From positions 1 to 30,678 of the forward strand of contig CAJTVQ010000049.1 of NCBI GenBank assembly GCA_910579935.1: DNA of 30,678 bases, given 5' to 3'. The stretch comes from an uncultured Lachnospiraceae bacterium. Its GTDB lineage: Bacteria > Bacillota > Clostridia > Lachnospirales > Lachnospiraceae. The notes under the pieces are model-generated. The model was not told the origin of the DNA. It made no database searches and saw nothing but the letters and a program-made list of their open reading frames with translations. This document shows positions 25,191-30,678 of the stretch, one piece after another (within the stretch, counting starts at the first letter, position 1; every line of letters starts with the position of its first letter). A program made the position numbers and the translations under genes.

Positions 25191-25772
25191 TTATCCCTGA
25201 TACTGTACTTTCGTTCTCTGCTTTTTCGGGGCCGATGCCACACTTTTTCCATGACCTTTATGAAGCCCCACGGTCTCCAGCAAAGAACAATATTTATCTG
25301 CAGCCGTCACGATCCACGCTTCCCTGCATTGCGGCGGTACAACTGTCAACGGCCACATATGCTTTTTTATGATATCCCTTTCCCGCGGGGTCAGTTTGTA
25401 TTCTTTTGAAGCATTGCGCAGCGCTATCCCCGGATGATAAAAACCATGCAGATTCTTAACATCCCTGTGATATTTATCATGCCAATCGTACAGAAAATAA
25501 TCATGAAGCAATGCTCCTCTCACCAATTCCCGCCGATTGCACGGAATTTTCAATTTCCTGCTGATCGCCAGACTGTATTTCGCCACATCTATGCAATGAT
25601 GATTGACGGTCATATTTCCATGCTGGATATATTCCTTCGTTTTATTGAAATTTTCAGAATTCAGTATATCCCCTCCATATTGTTTTAACAGCTTATGGAG
25701 TTCTTTTTGGTTATTAAAGAATTTCCTGTATTTCATCCTTCTTTTTTCGTATGTCTGTTTTCTGTCCTTCAT
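25191..25772 (-). CDS. HD-domain phosphohydrolase-like protein
   Basis: 193 residues. HD-type metal-binding motifs are seen in order: NHHCIDVAKYSL, the HD pair in ALLHDYFLYDWH, YHPGIALRNA, and the later Asp in TAADKYCSLLE. A basic N-terminal stretch (EKRRMKYRKFF) and a Lys-rich tail (APKKQRTK) are present. Such proteins hydrolyse nucleotides or phosphoesters, but the substrate here is unknown. First gene of the run leading to rsmI. The start is weakly supported: CAGGG is very close to the ATG. Confidence 0.8.
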   Translation of the reverse strand: MKDRKQTYEKRRMKYRKFFNNQKELHKLLKQYGGDILNSENFNKTKEYIQHGNMTVNHHCIDVAKYSLAISRKLKIPCNRRELVRGALLHDYFLYDWHDKYHRDVKNLHGFYHPGIALRNASKEYKLTPRERDIIKKHMWPLTVVPPQCREAWIVTAADKYCSLLETVGLHKGHGKSVASAPKKQRTKVQYQG

Positions 25773-25862
25773 ACCCTGACTCTACCCCATTTTCCGCCCG
25801 GATTTTGAATTTTGATCCAACGTTCTTCGAGCGCTTCACAAATTTTTTCTCATATCCTGTCT

Positions 25863-27257
25863 TTAATAATAACATATCACCGGGAATCCGGTATACACAT
25901 ATTCATAAATAATTTTTGCCTTTTCATACGGCAGATTGATACAGCCATGCGAACCGTTGGTCCGGTAAATCTCTCCCCCGAACGAACTCCTCCATGTTGC
26001 ATCATGCATTCCTATATTTCCGTTAAAAGGCATCCAGTATGACACCGGCGTTTCGTAGCCCACCCCCCGCAATACTGCATTGCGCGTCTTATAAGTCAGA
26101 CCAAACACACCGGCCGGCGTCCCCCATCCCCGCGATGCATTGCCTGAAACAAAATCACTTTCCAGCACCATTTCTCCGTCCACATATAAATATAAATGCT
26201 GCTTCCCCAAATCAATCTCCACATAAGCATCATCAATTACTACCTGCCATGATTCCGGCTCTTTTTCGCTGTGAACAGGCTGCTTCCTTATATTTTCTCC
26301 ATTTTTTATTGCTTTAACCAATTCCGCCGCTTCCGCCTCCTGGTCCGTCAGCCAGCCGAATGCCCCGTTATTTAAATTGATCTCTCTGCCGTCCGTTGTC
26401 TCAAAAACTTTACTCTTTTCGTAAGTATCATATTTATCCGCCTGCTTTTCTACAAATTTTTCGACCGCCTCCTCATCCAGTTCTACTTTATCTTTCTTCA
26501 CCCTTATCCACTTGCAGATTGTTTCCTTATCTACCAGAATTTCATTTCCATTCCAGTCATAGACAATCTGCGCGGAAGCATAACGATTCGCCTGCTCCAA
26601 TGCTGCCCCGAGATGTTCATCATCCGCTTTCACATCCGCTTCCTTATAACATCCGGCTTCCTCCAAATCCAGATTCGTATGCAGGGCCAAAAGCGCTTCC
26701 GCTATATTTTCTTCTGCTTTTTCCTTAATCATCTCTGTACCCGGTCTGGCATCTATGATTACATACTTTCCTTCTTCCTCTTCATAGGTGATATACGCAT
26801 CTATTGGCGCCCGCATATTTTCTCTTTTAAAAAAAGTCAGCCCATCTATTTTCTGCTTCAAAGCTTCTTCATCATAGTATGCGATTCTGGGTAAATCATA
26901 ATCATAACTTTTAAAAAATCCTGAAACCCATAACGCCGGTTTCTGTTCCCGCATGATTTGGACTAACGAATCGCCAAATATGTACTGCATATCGATCTCA
27001 TCCGGATAAATCACATCATATACATCTTCCCTTCCTGTTATTTCCAAAGAATAACCGGACAATCTTTCGTAGATCAGATATTCAGCCTCCACCGGAGTCT
27101 TATAACTGTAATCCTCTCCCCCTATCTTCGTATGATAAAAAAAATGATCTTCAAAGTATACAGCAACACCTACATAAGTACCTGCCGCTAAAAGCAATAC
27201 CACTACCAATGCAGTAATTGCCAGTTTCTTTGCCAGTGATTTCCTGCCTCTTCTCAT
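25863..27257 (-). CDS. L,D-transpeptidase (YkuD domain) with N-terminal membrane anchor
   Basis: 464-residue cell-wall enzyme that makes or edits peptidoglycan cross-links outside the membrane. A basic start (MRRGRKSLAKK) precedes one membrane helix (about residues 12-33). A long region with PG_binding_4-like segments follows (residues about 60-330). The C-terminal YkuD domain begins at YVEIDLGKQHLYLYVDGE; the catalytic His region is NIGMHDATW and the catalytic Cys439 is in GSHGCINLP. AGGTGA lies upstream of the ATG. The leader has two hairpins. No adjacent partner gene is evident. Confidence 0.93.
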   Translation of the reverse strand: MRRGRKSLAKKLAITALVVVLLLAAGTYVGVAVYFEDHFFYHTKIGGEDYSYKTPVEAEYLIYERLSGYSLEITGREDVYDVIYPDEIDMQYIFGDSLVQIMREQKPALWVSGFFKSYDYDLPRIAYYDEEALKQKIDGLTFFKRENMRAPIDAYITYEEEEGKYVIIDARPGTEMIKEKAEENIAEALLALHTNLDLEEAGCYKEADVKADDEHLGAALEQANRYASAQIVYDWNGNEILVDKETICKWIRVKKDKVELDEEAVEKFVEKQADKYDTYEKSKVFETTDGREINLNNGAFGWLTDQEAEAAELVKAIKNGENIRKQPVHSEKEPESWQVVIDDAYVEIDLGKQHLYLYVDGEMVLESDFVSGNASRGWGTPAGVFGLTYKTRNAVLRGVGYETPVSYWMPFNGNIGMHDATWRSSFGGEIYRTNGSHGCINLPYEKAKIIYEYVYTGFPVICYY

Positions 27258-27289
27258 TTCCCGTCACCTATTATCTATTTTCTCCCCAT

Positions 27290-27329
27290 ACAGCTCGCAA
27301 GAGCTGTCACCAGGACTAATAAAATCCTG
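27290..27329 (-). promoter_or_regulatory. Two hairpins in the L,D-transpeptidase leader
   Basis: ACAGCTC/GAGCTGT (27290-27296 and 27301-27307, 4-nt loop) and CAGGA/TCCTG (27311-27315 and 27325-27329) stand next to each other. They lie between a TATAAT -10 and the ribosome site. No poly-T follows, so they are not a terminator for this gene. Confidence 0.45.
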
Positions 27330-27336
27330 ACTGTAT

Positions 27337-27342
27337 ATTATA
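27337..27342 (-). promoter_or_regulatory. Candidate -10 element of the L,D-transpeptidase gene
   Basis: A perfect TATAAT on the minus strand, about 80 bp before the start codon. The -35 region is poor, so the promoter may depend on an activator or another sigma factor. Confidence 0.4.
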
Positions 27343-27394
27343 TCATATAATTTTGTATTTAGAAACATGTCCTCTGCTAAAAATAGATCCTGTT

Positions 27395-27430
27395 AAAAAA
27401 ACGCCAGCCGCACGATCCTGCTGCTGACGC
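27395..27430 (-). terminator. Terminator of the panT-coaBC operon
   Basis: On the minus strand CGTCAGC pairs with GCTGGCG (one G-T pair) and is followed by a run of seven T. It lies 11 bp after the coaBC stop. Confidence 0.88.
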
Positions 27431-27440
27431 TTTTAAAACA

Positions 27441-28658
27441 TTATACCCTCCGGCTCTCTGCTTCCCCCTCCAATTTTTTCCAGATCACATCCATGATATG
27501 TTTTGCCACCTCTTCTTTGCTCATCATAGGAAGCTCTTCACACCCGTCTTTCGTAATGAGCGTCACCACATTCGTATCCGTACCGAACCCTGCTCCGGCC
27601 TGTTTCAGATTATTTGCCACGATCATGTCCACATGCTTCTTCTCCAGTTTAGCCTTGGAATTTTCCACCATATTTTCTGTTTCCATGGAAAATCCGCACA
27701 AAAACTGACCATCCCTGCGATTATCCCCTAAAAATTGCAGAATATCTTCTGTACGCTCCAATTCGATGAACATCTCCGATTCTTTTTTCTTCACCTTTTC
27801 CTCTGCTACGGAAACTGGCCGGTAATCCGCCACAGCGGCTGATTTAATAATAATATCCTGTTCTTTATAACAAGCTTTTACTGCTTCGTACATATCACGG
27901 GCCGATTCAACTTCTATCACATGTACAAACATCGGCTTTGCAAGCTCCGTCTTCCCTGTAACCAATGTAACTTCCGCCCCGCACTGCATACAATGTTTTG
28001 CAATAGCATATCCCATTTTCCCCGTGGAATGATTGGTAATAAAACGCACCGGATCGATCCGCTCTCTGGTAGGCCCTGCCGTAACCAAAACTTTCTTCCC
28101 TGCCAAATCCTTTTCGCAGTTAATTTCCTTTAAAATATATTCCAGCAAAGTCTGCTCCGAAGGCATCTTTCCCGCTCCCGTGTCGCCGCATGCCAGATAA
28201 CCGGTATCGGGAATGATCACTTCCATACCATAATGTATTAATTTTTTTATATTATCCTGCACCACAGGATTCTCATACATATGCGTATTCATTGCAGGCG
28301 CAACGATTTTCTTACAGCTGCATGCCATTACCGTTGTCGTCAGCATATCATCCGCTATGCCATTTGCCATTTTACCGATTACATTCGCAGACGCCGGCGC
28401 CACCAGAACCAAATCCGTCCGTTTTGCCAGGGACACATGCTCTACACTAAACTCAAAATTCCTGTCAAACGTATCGATGAGACATTTATTTCCTGTTAAA
28501 GTCTCGAATGTAATCGGATTAATAAAGTTCGTTGCATTTTCCGTCATCAATACCGTAACATCCGCTCCCAGTTTCTTTAACATACTCGCCAGATTTGCGA
28601 TTTTATAAGCCGCTATACTCCCTGTCACTGCAAGTACAACATTTTTACCATACAGCAT
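27441..28658 (-). CDS. coaBC: Bifunctional CoaBC (phosphopantothenoylcysteine decarboxylase / phosphopantothenate-cysteine ligase)
   Basis: 405-residue fused enzyme catalysing two steps of coenzyme A synthesis. The N-terminal flavin decarboxylase (CoaC) has VLAVTGSIAAYK, PASANVIGKMANG, PAMNTHMYENP and the active-site Cys loop YLACGDTGAGKM. The C-terminal ligase (CoaB) starts at KVLVTAGPTRERIDPVRF with NHSTGKMGYAIA and later AAVADYRP. Domain order and length are standard. It follows the pantothenate-transporter-like gene by 37 bp, which links substrate uptake with use. Confidence 0.97.
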   Translation of the reverse strand: MLYGKNVVLAVTGSIAAYKIANLASMLKKLGADVTVLMTENATNFINPITFETLTGNKCLIDTFDRNFEFSVEHVSLAKRTDLVLVAPASANVIGKMANGIADDMLTTTVMACSCKKIVAPAMNTHMYENPVVQDNIKKLIHYGMEVIIPDTGYLACGDTGAGKMPSEQTLLEYILKEINCEKDLAGKKVLVTAGPTRERIDPVRFITNHSTGKMGYAIAKHCMQCGAEVTLVTGKTELAKPMFVHVIEVESARDMYEAVKACYKEQDIIIKSAAVADYRPVSVAEEKVKKKESEMFIELERTEDILQFLGDNRRDGQFLCGFSMETENMVENSKAKLEKKHVDMIVANNLKQAGAGFGTDTNVVTLITKDGCEELPMMSKEEVAKHIMDVIWKKLEGEAESRRV

Positions 28659-28695
28659 ATCCTAACCTATACCTTTCTATCCAATCCTTTCTTCG

Positions 28696-29343
28696 TTATG
28701 GAACCCGCTTTTTTGTCTGCGGGACGATACGCAGCAAAGCCAGACTGACCGCTCCGCCAATCACCACTGCCACAATCGCCTCCGGTATCCCATTCACTGC
28801 AATGATTCCCAAAATCGCACTGTAAACAGTATTCAACGCAATACTGCGTGCCACGGCAAATTCTTCTTTAAAACAAAAATAAATCAGGTTCATAACCAGC
28901 AAAGTATTCACAAAAGCTCCCACCGCACAGGCAACCGGAATCGCTATTGCTCTTCTTACTTTCATATTCTTCAATAACTTCTCTAATCCCACAAATACAA
29001 AATAAGGCACTACGCCCACCAGTATTCTCGGTACCAGCGCAATGACGACACTCCAGCCATTTCCCCCGATTTCACCCACCTGATAAAAAGGTGAAAAAGC
29101 AAAAGACAGCAGACTCGGTTCCAAAGTATTTTTAATCAGACTTGTAATGCCAAAAGTCGCTCCCAAAATCGCGCCCTTTTTGGGTCCAAGTACGATAGAA
29201 CCCACAATTACCGGCACATGAAGCAAAGTTGCCTTGATTACGATCAAATTAATATAACCCACATTGGGAATAAAAGTCATAACAGCTATAATTGCCATAA
29301 AAAGCGCTGTCATAACCATGGATAAGGTTTTTTTGTTGTCCAT
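28696..29343 (-). CDS. ECF transporter S component, probably for pantothenate
   Basis: About 215 residues with five to six membrane helices. The N-terminus MVMTALFMAIIAVMTF holds the AxxxA-type surface that contacts the EcfT subunit. VGYINLIVIKATLLHVPVI and ILGATFGITSLIKN are typical of ECF S components. The start at 29343 has GGGGTG upstream; the longer frame overlaps the GNAT gene. Pantothenate (PanT) specificity is inferred from the coaBC neighbour and general resemblance. The shared energising genes (ecfA, ecfA', ecfT) are not in the window. Confidence 0.85.
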   Translation of the reverse strand: MDNKKTLSMVMTALFMAIIAVMTFIPNVGYINLIVIKATLLHVPVIVGSIVLGPKKGAILGATFGITSLIKNTLEPSLLSFAFSPFYQVGEIGGNGWSVVIALVPRILVGVVPYFVFVGLEKLLKNMKVRRAIAIPVACAVGAFVNTLLVMNLIYFCFKEEFAVARSIALNTVYSAILGIIAVNGIPEAIVAVVIGGAVSLALLRIVPQTKKRVP

Positions 29344-29386
29344 TTTTACACCCCGTGCCCGCTTTGGCGGACTCAAAATCAAAAAT

Positions 29387-29917
29387 TTACAGTTGACATT
29401 CCAATTGACAATCAAAAGGTTCTTCTTCAGTATGCCGCTGATGGTACACCTGCGCTTCCACGCAGCCCATAGCCTTATAAAATGCCTGTGTTTCCACAGC
29501 CGAATGAGACGAAATATACAGCTTATCGGCTCCTGCTTTTGCCGCCCACTCTTTTGCTGTCAGAAACAATGACTTTCCAATTCCCTTGCCGCGCATATCC
29601 TCAGACACATGAATACTTGATAAATCAAGATATTTCTGATCGCCTCCGAACAAAACAGGCTCTACAGAAACAAAACCTTTTAAAATACCGTCACAAAATG
29701 CAGCATATACCAAACCGCCTGTATCAACCGTATGCTTTAAACAAGTAACCAAAATCTCATACTCTTCTTCCGTCCAATCATCAATAAAAGGATTATCTCT
29801 AACAACCCATCCGCCATTTTCCTTTCTCCAGCATTTTGTAACCGATTGATGACGGACAAATCCGGCAAATAATTCCCTGCAGATTTCACGCTCACCTAAT
29901 TTTCTATATTGAATCAT
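29387..29917 (-). CDS. GNAT family N-acetyltransferase
   Basis: 176 residues from the ATG at 29917 (AAGGAG 5 nt upstream). The acetyl-CoA loop is SEDMRGKGIGKSLF, preceded by LDLSSIHV and followed by LYISSHSAVETQAFYKAMGC, the usual GNAT order. The acceptor substrate is unknown. First gene before the pantothenate-transporter-like gene (gap 43 bp), so probably in one transcript with panT-like and coaBC. It lies just after the tRNA-Lys terminator. Confidence 0.88.
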   Translation of the reverse strand: MIQYRKLGEREICRELFAGFVRHQSVTKCWRKENGGWVVRDNPFIDDWTEEEYEILVTCLKHTVDTGGLVYAAFCDGILKGFVSVEPVLFGGDQKYLDLSSIHVSEDMRGKGIGKSLFLTAKEWAAKAGADKLYISSHSAVETQAFYKAMGCVEAQVYHQRHTEEEPFDCQLECQL

Positions 29918-29967
29918 AAACGCTCCTTCCATACAAAACTTTTTGATTCTCTTTATTACCGGGGATT

Positions 29968-30006
29968 AAAAAACGGAAATCCTCAAAGATTTCCAAGGAC
30001 TTCCGT
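29968..30006 (-). terminator. Terminator after tRNA-Lys
   Basis: On the minus strand ACGGAAGTCCT pairs with AGGATTTCCGT (one mismatch) and is followed by TTTTTT. Confidence 0.88.
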
Positions 30007-30018
30007 CATTTTAATTCA

Positions 30019-30091
30019 TGAGACATCGGGGATTCGAACCCCGGACAACTTGATTAAAAGTCAAGTGCTCTACCACCTGAGCTAATATCCC
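30019..30091 (-). tRNA. tRNA-Lys (TTT anticodon)
   Basis: 73 nt. The acceptor GGGATAT pairs with ATGTCTC (two G-U pairs). The D-loop has AGCTCAGGTGGTAGAGC, the anticodon loop CTTTTAA, and the T arm GGGG-TTCGAAT-CCCC. Discriminator A; CCA is not encoded. Confidence 0.95.
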
Positions 30092-30120
30092 ATCTGTGTT
30101 ATTTCACACCAACGTTATTA

Positions 30121-30149
30121 ATATTACCATATTCTAATTTATTTTTCAA
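30121..30149 (-). promoter_or_regulatory. Candidate promoter of tRNA-Lys
   Basis: Minus strand TTGAAA and TAATAT 17 bp apart, ending about 30 bp before the tRNA 5' end. A separate promoter is expected because a terminator follows tRNA-Phe. Confidence 0.5.
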
Positions 30150-30162
30150 TAGTCTTATACAA

Positions 30163-30303
30163 TTATTTTCTAAAATAACCGCCGAAGTAACCTGTTTCGG
30201 ATGTACGGTAGTACCATTTTTTGCCGGGCCTTTCTGCAAAACATATCATACCCTCCAGCAATTCAACCTCCCACTGACAGGCACGTTTGGCTCGCTGCCT
30301 GCC
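30163..30303 (-). pseudogene. Possible gene tail between tRNA-Lys and tRNA-Phe
   Basis: A minus-strand frame of about 47 codons without a good start ends at 30163. It reads QWEVELLEGMICFAERPGKK, then WYYRTSETGYFGGYFRK. It looks protein-like (aromatic, Gly-rich end) but I do not recognise it. Its beginning overlaps an inverted repeat (30276-30283 with 30296-30303). It may be a scrap of a lost gene or chance. Confidence 0.25.
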
Positions 30304-30365
30304 AAATCATCTCACTGCTCGTTACATGAACCGCTGCATTTTATAATCCAATAAAATTTAAATAT

Positions 30366-30404
30366 AAAAAACCCTGTAATTATTATAAACAAATAACTAC
30401 AAGG
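30366..30404 (-). terminator. Terminator after tRNA-Phe
   Basis: CCTTGTAGTTATT pairs with AATAATTACAGGG on the minus strand (13 bp with G-U pairs) and is followed by TTTTTT. It closes the Tyr-fMet-Phe tRNA unit. Confidence 0.85.
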
Positions 30405-30416
30405 AATTTTCTGAAA

Positions 30417-30489
<73 letters not shown>

Positions 30490-30494
30490 AAAAG

Positions 30495-30568
30495 TAGCGG
30501 GGACAGGATTTGAACCTGTGACCTTCGGGTTATGAGCCCGACGAGCTTCCAGACTGCTCCACCCCGCG
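30495..30568 (-). tRNA. Initiator tRNA-Met (CAT anticodon)
   Basis: 74 nt starting CGCGGGG, with anticodon loop CTCATAA flanked by GGG/CCC pairs, the mark of initiator tRNA. The first base C faces U at position 72, an unpaired end as expected for formylation. CCA is not encoded. Confidence 0.95.
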
Positions 30569-30626
30569 TTATACTTTTAATATTTTATAATTACATTATA
30601 TGCAATTATCTGGCCTTTAGACCAAA

Positions 30627-30678
30627 TGGATGGAGGTGGATTCGAACCACCGAAGCAATTTGCAGCAGATTTACAGTC
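30627..30678 (-). tRNA. tRNA-Tyr (GTA anticodon), 3' part only
   Basis: The window edge cuts the gene. Seen are the anticodon region ACTGTAAATC, a long variable arm (GCTGCAAATTGC) typical of tRNA-Tyr, the T arm GGTGG-TTCGAAT-CCACC, acceptor strand TCCATCC and discriminator A. Confidence 0.9.

Overview
The window reads as a Lachnospiraceae-type (Clostridia, low-GC Firmicutes) chromosome. The basis is a FabK-type fatty-acid operon, a yaaO/yaaR/holB/ricT/trmN6/rsmI cluster with Bacillus-like gene order, a spore-maturation gene (spmA), an ECF pantothenate transporter and tRNAs without an encoded CCA end. This is inference from gene content; no species is claimed.

Region 1 (about 1-7952) is the most interesting part. 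A 7,867-bp insertion splits spmA. The 5' part (codons 1-98 plus a short run-on) lies at 7944-8246 on the minus strand, and the next codons lie at 41-85 on the minus strand. Joining the two at a shared AA dinucleotide restores a continuous SpmA core (IIAN-ILGLGWACTPAGL). The two ends of the insertion carry a perfect 12-bp inverted repeat, each exactly 13 bp from the AA. The circularised element would therefore have a symmetric 52-bp attP (12-13-2-13-12), as expected for large serine integrases. Inside are three tandem, translationally coupled large serine recombinases, a small DUF6870-like protein, a sigma-70 family factor with a Cys-rich tail, a DUF2461 protein and a broken gene remnant. The arrangement resembles elements that interrupt sporulation genes (skin in sigK, SP-beta in spsM). 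However, spmA meets an in-frame stop soon after the junction, so functional restoration on excision is unproven.

Region 2 (8.2-9.0 kb) holds a TRIC/UPF0126 membrane protein gene upstream of spmA.

Region 3 (9.0-16.2 kb) is a type II fatty acid synthesis operon on the minus strand: acpP-fabK-fabD-fabG-fabF-fabZ-(second FabK-like flavoprotein)-fabH. It starts from a near-consensus promoter and ends at a strong terminator. Two copies of a TTTGA-N3-TCAAA palindrome, one on the acpP promoter and one before fabD, look like FabT-type operators. No acc genes and no fabT are present.

Region 4 (16.2-25.8 kb) holds a methyl-accepting chemotaxis protein with its own promoter. Upstream of it is a long minus-strand run: HD protein - Orn/Lys/Arg-type decarboxylase - pyk - yaaR - holB - ricT - trmN6-like - rsmI.

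Region 5 (25.8-30 kb) holds an L,D-transpeptidase with a structured leader, then GNAT - panT-like - coaBC (uptake of pantothenate and its conversion toward CoA), closed by a terminator.

Region 6 (30.0-30.7 kb) is a minus-strand tRNA cluster (Tyr partial, initiator Met, Phe, Lys) with two terminators and a promoter for tRNA-Lys.
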